DNA of 64,000 nt, taken from positions 17,006,976 through 17,070,975 of the forward strand of contig NC_051440.1 of NCBI RefSeq assembly GCF_001649575.2, in the 5' to 3' direction. Under the pieces are notes generated by a model, which worked only from the letters and a program-made list of their open reading frames with translations, was not told the DNA's origin and searched no databases. Positions 12,801 to 26,459 of the stretch are shown here, one piece after another. Positions within the stretch are counted from its first letter, which is position 1. Each line of letters opens with the position of its first letter. A program made the position numbers and the translations under genes. Source of the stretch: Kryptolebias marmoratus (Eukaryota > Chordata > Actinopteri > Cyprinodontiformes > Rivulidae).

Positions 12801-15164
12801 CTGCAAAACTCCAAGTGCAGAAGTACCAGCGTATAAATAACACGATGCAGCTTTTTCAGAAGAACATTGCACTTTAGCAAGATGAGCATTTTTAACCCTT
12901 CTGTCAATAGTCATAATGTTATGAAAAGCTGGTGTATGTCTAATGAATATCTGCTCTGGCTTCAAAAACTTCAAACATTACATTCAGTTGAAGTTAGCCT
13001 ATGCTATAAATTGATTATTTCTTTTATGTTTTTACTCACAGTTTATTAACAACTAACTTTGTTAATAATGCAGCTGACCTTCTGACCTGACTAGAATCCT
13101 TTGCTCTATGTAACTGTAATGTAAAACAGATTCCTTCCTTACTGCAGGGCCCTTATTCATAGCAGCCGCTCCCCGAGGATAACAGGCAAACGGAGCATGA
13201 AGGGAAGGCAAGGTCTGGACCAGGGGAAGATACCATGACTGTCTGACAGGATGTGCTTAGTTACACACTCTTTGTTCCTACCAGCACAGATAACCCAACA
13301 AGGCCACACATGGGAGAAGAGAAGATGGAGGGAGATGGAAAAGGAGGAGGGAGGTTGTGTATGTGTCTGATGCAAGGAGAGATATATTGTCCCCTTCTTT
13401 AGCCTAGAGAGACTCTGGGACGCATCCAACATGCCAGCAGCACTGACAGCATCATCAACAAAATGTAGCTGTGGCACACATACACACACACACACATACT
13501 CACAGATTGCTGCTGAGCCACTTGAGAAAAACACTCCAAATGTGTTTAGGAAACTGCTCTGCCCCCGGAGAGAAAAATAACTTTTTTTCTTTTTTTTCAC
13601 AAACAAACAAACAGCTACACACTTTCCATCCCAACCCCATGATGCTGAAACTTCCCTCTCAGTCGAGTAGCAGATCCAGCAAGAATAAGTGTCCTCTTAG
13701 AAGTAAAGTTTCCTGTTTTCTATTAGGCTAATTAATGCCAAATGAACGTGAGTCAGGCAGGTTTAACAGACTCTTAGATTGCTCCTGAAGGTCAAACAAC
13801 ACTCACAGTAAATGCCCTCTGTCTATAAATCCCTCAGGTCTGATGGGTTGCCTATTGGGATTCTACTTCAGCACACCTGTTTATCTGATTAGGCTATTCC
13901 CTTGTAAAGGAAGGCTTTAAATGTATGGCCATTTGCCCAGTTTACCTTTATAGACTACCTCTTGCTCTCATCTCTCTTTCTCTATCATCTCCTTTTCATT
14001 TCCCAAGTGGGTGATTCAGTACCTCAAAGCAGCAGAATTCTTTGCTCTTGGAGCCACCTGAAAATAACAAAGTAGCAAGGATAGGAACTTCAGAAAAAAA
14101 AAACAGCAGAACATGAGATCTTGGTGAGAAGAATGATGAGGGATGATCTAACTGCACCATAAAAGGTTTGCAATATCACTGGAACTCTAATGACTATATT
14201 AGCTTAGGGGTTTTCAATAGCACATTAGATTAGAAAAATACACTGTATTTCTTGCACAAAAGTAATTAGCAGCAGCTATTAGAACAAACAGACACGTATA
14301 CAGTTTGCCAGTGAGGGGGTGGTATCGCTGAATAGGCCAAATGCTTAATGGTGCCAAATAGATCTCAAGGGAATAATGCCACTCATGTAAACAAACGCTT
14401 TGTCAAAGTAAAAGGCAAAGAGTCATTTCAAGGTGAGGAATTTCAGCTTGTATGAATGAGGGAATATTTGAATGAAAGAGAGAGATATGAATGAATATGG
14501 AGGGAACCTTTTGTCTCAGTGAGCAGAAGGAATAGTAGAAGGAGCTGCTAAAGAGGGAAAAAAGACAAGAGAGTGACATATGCTGATGGTGAGGACACCC
14601 AGAAAAGAATTTCAATTTTTTATGTGTCCTAGATTCCAACCCCCCCATATGTCCTACCTCCACCCCTTGTCCACACATACTCAAATACACTGTCATAGGA
14701 TAAAATTGGCAGAAAAGTCAGTGACAGAGGGAAGATGTGGGATGAAAAGTAAATGATTTAAAGAATATGGCCATAAACAGATATGAATCAAGCATTAGTT
14801 TACTCATTCTGTAACAATTACAGTCATGCACTGTATGGTCTTCCAATCTGATTAATTAAGTTCTAATAATGCTTACATAACAGAATAGAATAGAATAGAA
14901 AGTCAATTTTTGATTGGTTTCAGATTTGTTTTTTTTTAACTTAATTTAAGCTACACTGAGAATAGCATTTCTGCTGAACAACACAAAAGAACAGCCAGAA
15001 TTCTGTCACCTATATTTGTCTCGGCCACTTGATCAGACAGCTAATTACCATGACAAGTAATGTTTCTGCCACTCTTGCAGGTCATTTGTGCATCTGTCAG
15101 CCTGTCTGTCCAAACAGTTGTCCACCTGTGTTTCTGTCTCACTTTCTCTGTCTCTGTTTACTGC
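9862..15164. other. Gene-free stretch
   Basis: About 5.3 kb without a recognisable gene. It contains a short CA run near 13,482-13,498, scattered homopolymers, and a pentamer run (GAATA)n at about 14,882-14,900. Open frames of 80-149 codons (for example 13157-13606 on the minus strand) are low-complexity and match nothing I know. Confidence 0.55.
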
Positions 15165-15166
15165 AG

Positions 15167-15236
<70 letters not shown>
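15163..15236. repeat. (TG)n microsatellite
   Basis: About 33 TG dinucleotides in a nearly perfect run. The Val/Cys-rich open frames crossing it are artefacts of the repeat. Confidence 0.97.
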
Positions 15237-15237
<1 letters not shown>

Positions 15238-15489
15238 TATTGCTTATTTTTGTGGCTAGCTGTTTGCTGTGACAGTGTCTGGTTCAATAGAACAGGGCAG
15301 CCTGAAGCCTCTGACCCTGTTAATCAGCTCAAACCACAATAACCGTCCAACTGGCATCTCAATTAATCAGGTTACATTTGTAGTATGTAGCCTTGCATCC
15401 CAATGTGCTGTGCTACAACAGCTAGAAAATGTTAAGATAATTATTATCACGATTGCCCAGTTATTGGAAATTAGAAACTGTTTCACTTG

Positions 15490-15640
15490 TGTAGCCATCC
15501 ATTTGTCCATTTTCTATACCTAGTCAGAGTCATGGGAAGCCTATGCCTATCTCCAGTGGTCAACAGCTGAGAAGCAGAGTACATGCTGGACACTTCCACA
15601 GCGCCACAAAGAGACACAGCTTCGCCATGCAGTTCTCATT
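15490..15640 (-). repeat. Diverged SINE-like repeat, reversed
   Basis: CCATCCATTTGTCCATTTTC then TATGCCTATCTCCAGTGGTC match, with many changes, the (CCAT)n-plus-body layout of the insertion at 52,896-53,127. This marks another minus-strand copy of the same element. Edges are approximate. Confidence 0.5.
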
Positions 15641-18497
15641 TGTGCATGTCTGTGAGTTTAAATTTAAATACACAAGCTAATAAAAATTGGAGAGTGCAGT
15701 AATAACATACTATATGTAAAGGTGACTGTCTTATCTTTGCAAGTGCTCTGGATTTGAAATGAAATTCTCAGATTCACTTATTTCAGCGAGAACACAATCA
15801 TTTTAGTGATAAAATGAATATTTTTGTGATAGAGTACACATTTTTCTATGTCATGTTATCATTCATTTATAGGACAGAATTACAATTAAGATACTGTTTA
15901 TTTATGTATTCTCTTATCATCTTCCAGGTTCTGCTTGCAGACAAGTTATGACTCATTTCACTGACCAGAAGCTGACAGTATCAGTGGGTCCGTTTTCTCT
16001 TTTTGTCACTGGGCAATTACAATATTTATGCAAGGGACCCCATCGCACAAATATATAAAAATATATATACAGTTGTATTCTCCAGATAGTTTTTAGCCCT
16101 TTGTATGTAATTTCTCCTTATTTTTCCTCTTTTTTGATAAACCACCATGAAGAAAATCACTCAAGCATTTGTCAGTGTAATTGTACAACACAATGTCATG
16201 AATGGTTATGAGCCTGCTGTTTCAAACTGCTGACAGGCAAAGAATAAAATGCCTCACACTGAACAAGGGATTAGAGAAGTGAAATGGAATGAGTTATAAA
16301 GTAGAACGACAGCCTAGAGGAGATGATGAGTGTGTGGGTGTGGATGTCTGTGTATTTGTGTGTGTGTGAGTTGGGGGGGGGGTAATTTCTCTTTAACTGA
16401 ATGGGAAAAAATCACTAATTACAGTGACCTTTTACACACATCGGAAAAGCTTTTAAAAGATGAGACAAAGTTGTTTTTCAGGCTCATTTATGTTTTTTCT
16501 TTAGCAGACATTTATCTTTATGTCTAAAGTCATTTTAATTTTAATGGATTTTGGAGACTTTCCTGGTATCTGAATTGGATGCTGTGTTTATATGAAAAGT
16601 GGACTTGTACATATTGCTTGGTCACCTGTAATGGAGACAAACTTGGAAACATTCTGGATCCATAACCTTTCCCAGAGTCACTGGAGGTGCAAGGACCTCT
16701 CAACAGATGTAAGGGAATTCCTCAAGCTGAGTTTTGAAGAATTTAGCAAGAAAAAAATAAATGATTTGGTAAAATGTGCTAGAATATTCAGCTTTTTGTG
16801 ATTCTAGTGTTGCAAGAGCTGATCCCAATGTGGCGAGTAGTTGGTTCAAACGATGGAGACATTTTATGCTTTAAAAATGATTCCTGGCTGTACCTATAGA
16901 TCATAAACCAGTTCAAACAGGGTAAGAAAAATGTGTCTGTCTTTGGGAAAGAAAACCATATCCATAGGCTATGTCCAGAGACAGAGATGGAAATACTGAT
17001 GTGGAACGAAGATACTTGATGATGGAAGAAAAAACTCAACCCAGCCAAAATGTCAAAATAAGATTTGTTCATATGGCTAGGCCTAAGATAAAGAGTAGGC
17101 ATACAAAGAGCAAGCTTAAGGCAAAGTCACCAATCCTTAACATTAAAGGCGTAGATAAGATGTTTCAGGTATCTGAAGAGTATGCCTCCTGGGAAACTTT
17201 CACTCAAAAATTTTATGATGTTTTGAACTGAGAAGAGAACCAAAGATCGAAAGGGAACATTTTAGAGGTGTTGAATATCTTTTCTGGCCTAAAAATTCCT
17301 TGAGCAACCAATAAGAGGATGGAATATAGATCATTTAAAAATGCCAGTTAGGACAAACTTAATTAGTCTAATCTGGTTAGATTAATCTGATTAATATGCA
17401 TGCGTTTTTTTTAGCATTACTAAAGTAAATATTTTTACACTGAGCACATTTTTAACAAAAAAAAACTGCAAGTTTAATTCTTCATTCTAAGGCTGCATGC
17501 TTTCCTTTGTTCTCAGCCCTCAAACAATAGCTGATCATTTGCAGGGAAATGATGTGTGTTTCACAGGACTGTGTCCACAGTGACAGATGTTCTGCCTCCC
17601 CAAGGACACAGGAGGCTTGAGAGCCTGAGGGCAGCTATAAGGAAACAGAACACAGAGTGGCTGTTAATCAGACCAACTAAACACCAATTCCAGCTTTCCT
17701 GAAGCTTTCTCTTTTAAATCCATCAGTGATATGTCCTTTGTCCTTTTTTTTTTTCCTTTTTTTGTAGCAGGTTATTCCTCCAGTTTAGTTTTACAGATGA
17801 AAAAGGAACATCTGACTGTGTAATTTGTTTGTTTAGCCCATTTTGTAATACACATGGAGTTATATGAATGGAAAAATATAATCAGGCTCACCTGCACAAG
17901 AAACCTATTGCTTCTAGTTCATATTTGTTGTTGGAAAAACAAAGGATCACAAGACATTAAAGCAGGTAAAGTTTCTCAAAGTTGTTTATGCGCAAAATAA
18001 CCGAATGTGCATTATTTTTTATGTAATAGTCCGTTTACAATCTAGACTGGAAACTGACTTTGGTAAAGCAAACTTTCACTGTCTTCCCTGACTATGAATG
18101 GCAGATTTAATTAAATTGTTACATGTGTGACATGAAACTAATTACACTCCTGTGATGTATTTTATCTCAACCCACAAAAATATTTTACATGTACATATCT
18201 TGTTGTGAGTTCTAGGGTCTATGTACACTCGACTAATTGTCATTTACTTTGTGTAATGAATGTGTCGTACTGAATTAAGCACCTTCTTTATTTTATCCTC
18301 CTTCAATCAAAGTTCCAGAAGTATACTGGCTTTTCATTTTGATCAGCTGCCTGTGACACCACACATCCATGCAGGTGTGTATTAGAGTGTGAATATGCTG
18401 TACATGCTTGGATTCTGATTGTGGTGCATGTCCTTTTGGCTGTGGGCAGGCTGCCATCTTATGAACAAGCTGTGAGAGCAATGTGCAAGTTATCCTC
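15641..18497. other. Gene-free stretch
   Basis: No recognisable exon. A TG-rich tract plus a G9 run lies at about 16,327-16,381. An 86-codon Lys/Arg-rich open frame at 16971-17231 (+) has no recognised domain. A cluster of homeodomain-type TAAT motifs lies at 17,357-17,400 (see findings). Confidence 0.5.
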
Positions 18498-18640
18498 ATT
18501 CATTCCTTCATTTTCCATATCCTCTTCATCCTCTTCAGAGTTGCAGGATGGGCTGGGCATCTGCAGTCTATCCCAACTGTCAATTGGCAGAGAGTCATCA
18601 TACACTATGGACAGGTCGCCATTACACAATACTAACCACC
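18498..18640 (-). repeat. SINE-like repeat, reversed
   Basis: TCATTCATTCCTTCATTTTC, then GTTGCAGGATGGGCTGGGCA and ACTATGGACAGGTCGCCAT, follow the same order as the minus-strand copy at 52,896-53,127 (CCAT repeats, then GGGGAGCTGACGCC, then CCTGGACAGGTCGC). Edges are approximate. Confidence 0.55.
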
Positions 18641-19286
18641 TCATCACCATGCAGCCCAACTACTGCCATCACTACCCCAGTAATAGAAAGAAATACCATC
18701 CATACCTGAGAGGATGATGGATTGCACTTGTGTTTGATCATCAATGAAAAGTGAACAAAAAGCCCTCTGTCTTTCACCTCTCCTACCTGATTCTTGTACA
18801 AGTACAAGCACCAATTACTTCAACCTGCCATCCAGATAATCTAATCTTGTACCTGCCAACAATGGCACAAAACAAAATTGTATAGCTTAGATGAGGCTGT
18901 AGTTCAATATTTACCTAAATGTTGTAGTTATACGTCACTGAGGGATTTCTGAGAAAGTCTTTAGATAAGTTAGTTATTCATCCGTCTCCTCAACCTGTTA
19001 TCATCTGTCAAGACTGCTCTTCTGAATGTGTTTTGTGTGCATGTGTGTGATGTGTGGGTGTGAGCATTCAACTGATAAAACATGACTTTAAACTGGTAGC
19101 AGTAATAAGTATGCAAGCATAGTTCAAACAGGACAATGAGGCTGTGTTCTTTATTAAAACCGTAAAATCAATCATATATTCATAAAATGTCAGTACATGT
19201 ATTCTAGTAGCCTCAGAAAGCCTCAGACCAGTTAGATACCATGGTCTGGAAACAATCCACAGCCATTTGCAAAAGACAGACAGTTG
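18641..19286. other. Gene-free stretch
   Basis: Between a SINE-like copy and a solo LTR. A short TG-rich run lies near 19,033-19,060. No gene is recognised. Confidence 0.55.
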
Positions 19287-19291
19287 AGAAT

Positions 19292-19791
19292 TGTCAGGAT
19301 TTGGGTTTTCTTTGTGTTTTTGTATTCAGGTTATTGCTTTTGTTGTCTTCATGTTTGAGTTTATTGTTTATTTTATTCAGTTATCTTTGTTTGTCTTGTC
19401 TTTGTCCAGTTCTTGTTCCTCGTGTCTTTGTTTCCTGTCATCATTCACTTCTCCTCAGGAAGTGTCTTGTTTTCCTGCCACACCCATCTTCACCTGATCC
19501 TAATTGTTATCACTCACCTGTGCCCACTTCACCTAATTACCTTCTGTTTTAAAACCTGGTCATCTCCTCCACTTACTCGCTGGTTCGTTTGTCTACTTTG
19601 CCTGATGTCTGGTTCTGCTGATCTTCTGCCCTTGTTCATTCGGTTCTTGGATTTAGTTTGTTTTGTACTTAGTTTTCTTCTTGCTGCCTCGTCAGCCTTT
19701 GTTTTTGATTATCTTTTATTTTAATAAATTAGTTTATTTTTTATCATGAGTCTGCGCTCTGGGTTCACCTCCTTTTCCACCAACCATGACA
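19292..19791 (+). mobile_element. Solo LTR of a retrotransposon, 5-bp target duplication
   Basis: A 500-bp element begins TGTCAGGAT and ends CCATGACA, so its tips (TGTCA...TGACA) are perfect 5-bp inverted repeats with TG...CA ends. The pentamer AGAAT lies directly on both sides (19,287-19,291 and 19,792-19,796), a target-site duplication of the length typical of retroviral-type integrases. AATAAA at 19,723-19,728 lies about 65 bases before the 3' end, as expected for the R region of an LTR. There is no internal coding region, so this is a solo LTR. The T-rich open frames of about 100 codons inside are not genes. Confidence 0.85.
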
Positions 19792-19796
19792 AGAAT

Positions 19797-22700
19797 GATG
19801 GCATGTTCAAATGTGTCATGGGATAGCTTTGGCTATATAACTGCTCTGTGTTTCTTTAGAAGTAAAAGTTAGTGGGCCGTTGAGTGCTGAACACAAGTCT
19901 GGGTTTAGTCATTTTACTCTGGGAAAGAAAGATGACATTTCAGGATTGGCAGCCGCAATATAGATGATTGACAATACACTTCTTGGCACATATCAAACAT
20001 TCTTTTGTGTTGGTTGGACAGATATTCCACACTGAATAAACAAAGTCTGCTGTTTCATAGCATGCTAATATTTGTTTTAAATTTCCAATTTTGTCACACT
20101 CCCAACACTAAAAGAACCGCAAAAAACTGCATTTGCTGAAATAACCTTCTGTTTTTTTCTGATGGATTGGTTGATCTTCATGTTTGTTAGGTTATACACA
20201 GTTGCAACTTGCTTTTACAACACAAGTTAAGTTAGGCCCTGGAGTTGTTGTGATCGTCAATATAAATTAATGTACAACCTGTTGGACAGAAGCAGAATGG
20301 TTATTTGTTACCCAGACACCCAAACCTAATCAGAGGTGTACCTATGAGAAACACCATTGATATAAGTGACAGCTTGCTTTTATACTTGGAACATTTTACC
20401 TACAGAACTAAGAAACTTAATATCTTGCTGTTTGTTGGCCAAATTCGTTAGATTGTTACTGCTAACTAGTTAAATGTGATTATGTAACTTAGATTACCTT
20501 GTGTCTTCCTGTGTTTGGAAAGTTTTTTTCAATCCTTCCTAAATTTAATTTAGTATCTCCAGCTACCTTAACATGAATGTTTTTGGACTGTAAGAGAAAA
20601 CCAGAGTATCTGTAGAAAACCTATGCGTGGATGAGGGGAGCATGCAGTCTCCACAAAGACAGTTTGTTGATTTACTGGCAAATGTTTCTGTGCTTTGAGC
20701 TAAATCTGACTAATTTTGATGCATTCTGTGATAAACTAAATAACTTTTTTTAAATAAAATAATAATAATAATATGTAATATCCAGTATGGCATTAATAAC
20801 CTCATCACCAGGTTGGAATAATGTTAATTATATTTGATGAAGATGTGATCCTGTTGGAGTGCTCTTTGTAATCCTTCACTACTGAGTCTCTAGCTGCCTA
20901 CCACAATGGGATGCCATCTTGAATCTCAGGGCTCTAAAGGCAAGTTAGACTGTTAATGAGAAAGACTGAGCTCCATGGGATTTTAAGGGGAAGCTGGTAA
21001 GCCACTAGCAATCCCACAACTTTGAGCATGAGGAAGACTGCCAAAGGTTTAGAAATTTTGATTTCCAAAAGCTGATTGCTTAGACTTGTGTCAGAGAATT
21101 TAGTTTAAATGTGCTATATAACACATAGACATGCATGTACAAACAAATAAAACCTACTAAACATGTACAGTGTGATAGTTTGTCCATGGATCATGCATTG
21201 TTTTTGTGTGTGAATGTTTTTCAGCTGTTACAAAGGTTTGCATTTGCACAGCATTTTCTTGGAGTAACTGGTTGTCAGCCAACTAGTGTTTTTATGTATT
21301 TTACGATTTATATCAGTAGTTGTTTTTTTTTCATTGAAAAAAGAATCTTAAATCATTCAGATAATGTAATTGTTTGAGCTTCAGCTTCTGCCTTATTATG
21401 AGGTTTCTTTATTGGATCTAAAGTTTCTTTTTTCTTTTTAACTTTTATTTCTTGAAAAGATGGTTCAGATCTTTTGAAGTGGTGTTCTGTTAGTAGATGA
21501 ATATTTTATCTGTTTTTGATATTGTAGCTCTTTGTGTAACCTCAGAAATAAATTTCATTTCTGACTTGATTGACAAGCTAATAGTTAGTCCAAGTGGGGC
21601 TACTGAAAAGAAAAAGCGATCAATTTAAAATATACATTCATGTGTTGAAAACATCACTAAATGGTTTATATTTTAGTCACCTTCCTTCAGTCTATCCAAG
21701 CTTCATTTGATGTCCAACAAAGATCTATGGACATGTAGCTCTGTGAAGGAGAGTGACAGAGGGCAGAGGAAAATACAAAACATATATTTACAATTTATAA
21801 ACTTATTATTGATCATCAAACTGCAGATCTTGTTATTTCCTACATATCACCTTGGTTAACAGACCTTGAGTGGACCACTTAATGTTTCCTCATGAATCTA
21901 TTTATGAGAACACAATGCCAGAAACCCAATGAGTTTCACTGTTAAAACAGTCACCACTTTGGCTTCTGCTAATTAGCATGCTGCATATTTAGCATACCCA
22001 ATTTACTATTTAATATTTATCATCTAGGTGTCAGCTGTCAAGGCTGCAGGTGTTTTTGATTACAAGCCCTCAGTCTGTGCACATGCACGTTTGGGTGTGT
22101 GTGTGGCCAAAACACATCATCAAGCACCACCTGTTAGGGCGAAAGGTAGCAATGTGTGGCCTGTCACTCATCACTGAGCCATTTGGAGGATGGGAATGGA
22201 TCCAGAATGAAGTGAAAATGTCTTGACAGTCAAGACCTCTGTGATAAATGCTTGAAGAATTACTGTATGAATGGTTTTACAGAACAGCCTCCATTCAACC
22301 CATTTAAGGACGAAACTGTATTATGGCATTTTATATCTTCTCTTCCTCAAGGACAAAAACATATTTATCCTTTAAGGATGGCTTCAACACAAAGATTGCC
22401 TACTCTGTCTTGCCGCGATGCATTCCTAACCCTATTTTCATTTCTTCAAGCAAAACCTTTCCATCAATCAAACGCACACACATTTGTCCCTACTCACAAA
22501 GGTGTCATAAACAGTTTTTGCCTGTTGGTGTGGGATGAAATCTCTTTGTTTTATACAAGACAGGGATTTATAACAATTCCCAGTGCTTCTCCACACACTC
22601 CTCCTCTCCCTCCACATACTTTATGCACCATCACCATCTGTGTCAGTTTGAAATGAAGTGTCTTGACTAGCCAGTGATCTGTTGTGTCCATTCTAAATCT

Positions 22701-25700
22701 GTGCCCAACATGTTGGCCCCAGTGAACGTCTCAGTGGGAGCGCCGGTGTGTGTGCAAGCTTTCATGTGTGTTAGTGATGCGGCAGTGTGTATCATGAAAA
22801 GGGCTGTATCTCTGCTGCCTCACACAGGACAAGGGTTGCAACTGCAGATGGTCTCATGTCCTCTATCACACCCAGCACATGCAAGAGTGAATCTTACACA
22901 AGCAGTCCTTTGGTTTTCCTCCCCATCCCTCGAGAAGGCTGATAACAGTAGGACAACAGCTGTGTTTTCACTTACGCATGACATGCATGGACACTTCTGT
23001 GAACACACACACATACACAAACACACTAACAGACCCCAGACTCCCCGTTAAGAAGGTGGAGAATGAGAAGATCACACTGACAATTTCTCCCCATGCAGTC
23101 CCAGCTAGGTCACTGCTGCAGTACACAGCATAAGGGGAGAAAACAAGTAAAAAAAGAAAAGAAAAGAAAAACAATGACAGGAAATGTGTTTGTGCTGAAT
23201 AAACTAAGAAATGGGAAGCTTTTTAAAGTTTTTGGCCATGAGAGTTTTCAAAAATCTTTAGTAACAAGAAACTCACCATATAAAATATATGAAAGATAAC
23301 TTTCTTTGCACTAAATCCTGAATACCGTAGATGCAAGTGCCTTGTGCCTAAAAGAGTACTGCAGTGAGCAGCAGCCTATCATAAAGCTTAACATTCTGCT
23401 GTTCGTGCCTCTTGTGGTGGGCTGACAGCAGAGGCTTAGCTTTATAGACTTGGGTAAATATATACAGCAGCTACAAATTATTTTGGGATTCTGAATTGAT
23501 TTCAGATTCAACATCTATAGAGAGATGTTTTGTTCTCTGATGCAATGATAAAATGTTGTAAATAGACTATCCAGTGGCTCGTTACTGTAGCACTGTGCCT
23601 GGTCAAGCTCTAACTATAGGTTTAGTGGGGTTTAGAGTTATTCTGTTGGAAAAAATTATCTTTTCTCTGCAGTGAAGTTGCAATGTTTTGAGAAAGTTCC
23701 TTGGTGTCATCATAGAGTTATCTTAGAAGTAAAAACAGAAGTGACATTTATATAACTGCTTTGCTCTGCTAATGACCTCCAGTTACCCATTACAGGGTAA
23801 CACAAATCATCTGAATTTAAAAACTGAATTTAAACCACTTTATGTGTGGTAGCTTCTAATACAAATCAACTGAGTAAAGATCTCATTATTAAGATTCATA
23901 TTTAAGGTTCACAGTTTACTGATGTGATAGGTCGGTGTTTTTAGTCAAAAGGCCTACAGTCATAACTTCATCCCATAGGCTAATAGAAGTGATTTGTGTG
24001 TCATAACACAAATCTTAAACTCAATTTTACGTTTGGCCACAGAGACTGACCAATCATATAGCAGTGCACCATTTTAAGATGTGTCCCTGCTGCAATACAC
24101 CTGATTCAAAATAAATATTTATTCCAACAACTTGTCAAGAATTACAGAAGCCTTTTAATGACATATCATTTAAACCAGGTGTAGTAAAAAAGGAAAACAG
24201 CTTAAAACACACAGAACTGTTTTCCATAAGAAGCATAAGCCATGAGAAAGTCTTTGTAAAACAGATAATGCTGCATTCCCAAATATCCCTGCTATATTTT
24301 TACCTGCACCCCAAACTCATATCTTTTTTTTTCAGTGATCTCATATTCCCCACGATAAAAAGTTTGACTTCTTTTACTTTGCTCCTGCCCTAAATCTGTG
24401 ATGTCTCCTCTTCTGCCAGGATTTTCAGTCTCACTCCAAATAGTAGATCTTTCAAGAACCACTCCAGCAGTTGTCAACAATGTTGCTGTTACCATGGTTT
24501 CTAATAAAAACAGATGTTGAAAAGTTCCAAAAGTACCTGCAGATGTAAATTAGGCATGACAGCATCCACACCAGTGAGAAAAATACTTCTACAGTTCACC
24601 GTCTATGTAATATGTGAAGACAATACATCACATACTCATTCTAACATATGGGTTTTATCACCGATATCAAAGAAAGTGCAAAATAAAAGCAAATACTTGA
24701 TCTACACACAAACACAATATATAGGAGTGGTTTCCAGGGAGCAACACTTCTGACAGAAGTATGCTGCCGTTTTCTTTCTATTAATATGAGCAGGCATATT
24801 CTCAATAGCTTTACAGAAAAACAAACAAACAGTTTTGAGAGAATATCAATTTCCCCTTTCTCCCTCTACAGTTACCATCCTTTGGGTGTTCCAGCCTCGT
24901 TTGCTGTTTTCCATTTGTACACTTTTGCTTTTCAGGCCAGCGTTTCATCATCTATCACCCTGCTAGAAAGAATATAAAATCATTCCATCCTCTGCTTGAC
25001 AGAAATCTTCCTCCCTTTTCCTCTGAGTGATGCAACTTTATCAATATTTGCAGAACAGTGGGACAGTGAATGCTCTTACAAGGGATGATATATGATATTG
25101 CCATAATATTGCTGAGAAGTGATTTACGCTGCCTAAGTGGATCCTGTTTTTTTTCTAATCTACTCAGCAGGTAGGCAGTGTAGATAATTCAGACAGAACC
25201 AAGGTGCTGGAAAAAAATCTTGATATGTGTGCCTCCATATTTCACCATCCTATTGTTTTTTTGATTGTTTGTTTTTGTTTTGTATTTGTTTTTTAGTAAA
25301 TCTAAGTGATTCCCTAGATATTTTTAATGCTGCACAAGTCATCTCTATAATTCTCTCACAGAGAAAAAGCTCTACTTTTTTAATTTGTTTAGGATGAATC
25401 ACTGGGACAAAGTAACCTGTGGTGATACGGTTCCATCTCACCTGTTTGAAAAAGTAAAATGACAATTGGTATAATTGTTAACATATCAAAGAAGACTTCA
25501 AATCCAAACAATACTGTGAAAAAAAACTTTAACTGTTATAATAGCAACGTTAAGGAAAATATTGCTGATGCTTAAGTGTGTCACTTTTTTCTTCTTTTTC
25601 TTATTTTTTCTTATTTTAAGTATTGTGTTTGTGTGGTTTAATCCCTCAAACAGAGTGTAATGTGCATTTTTTTTACCAATGAGCAGACTAGTCATCTTTT

Positions 25701-26459
25701 GTGAAATTGCATTTTTGTTTTTATTTAACAATATGAATCTATTCTAGTTTACCCCAGAATTCACAGTAGGAACTTGTAAATAAGCCAATTACAAGGTTTA
25801 TTAATACAGCTGCAATCCCCTTCCTGCTCCCAACCTCCCGCAACATCTACAGCATATTTTGGTATTCCTGTTCTCAGTATATTTGTAGGAGCAGATTTGT
25901 ACTTTGTCGGGAACCACAAATTTAAATAGAGTGCATCGTCAAGTTGTGTTAAGCAAACAGTCTGCAGACAGGAAGGTATTTTATGGTTAAATTTATCTTT
26001 TCTTCATGATTGAAGTTCTTGAGGCTGAGGAGCTTGAGGTCATCTTTCCCATTTTTTTCAACATTTACATGGTAGTTGTTGCTTTCAACTGACAAAGCCT
26101 CAGAATATCTTGTCAACTCACTGACATTTTACAAATTTAATATGAGGATATGAGCAAAGGTTTTCTGAAAAGTATCTCAAATGTAACCCAACTTATCTAA
26201 ATTCATTACAGTTATGTTTACACTTATTTTTATATATACATTCAAGTTTAAAGTAAAATGGCGGTATTCTGGAAGATTCTAAACTCACCATTTGCATTCA
26301 TCCTTCCCATATCTGCAGAACAGTTTGAGTATTTCTGCAGACTCTGAGCTGTACTCTGAGCCTGAAGTGTACTGATGTTTTACCAATAAAATAAAAAGTT
26401 TGACCTGATGCACCAAAAAATGTTAGTGAATTAAAAGTCCAGCATTCCTTGAAAGAATC
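19797..26459. other. Gene-free stretch
   Basis: About 6.7 kb without a recognisable gene. It contains an (AAT)n run near 20,756-20,772 and a TG/CA-rich stretch at about 22,740-23,035 that includes a short ACACAC run. Open frames of up to 134 codons (22252-22656 +) show no domain I know. No tRNA or snoRNA was recognised. Confidence 0.5.

Noticed and set aside
13157..13606. 149-codon minus-strand frame
   Set aside because: Begins in a poly-Lys run and crosses a CA repeat giving a Val/Cys run; no domain.
16971..17231. 86-codon basic frame that looks protein-like
   Set aside because: Could not match it to any family; no splice signals or neighbouring exons.
19241..19724. Hydrophobic open frames of about 100 codons
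   Set aside because: They lie almost wholly inside the T-rich solo LTR and reflect its composition.
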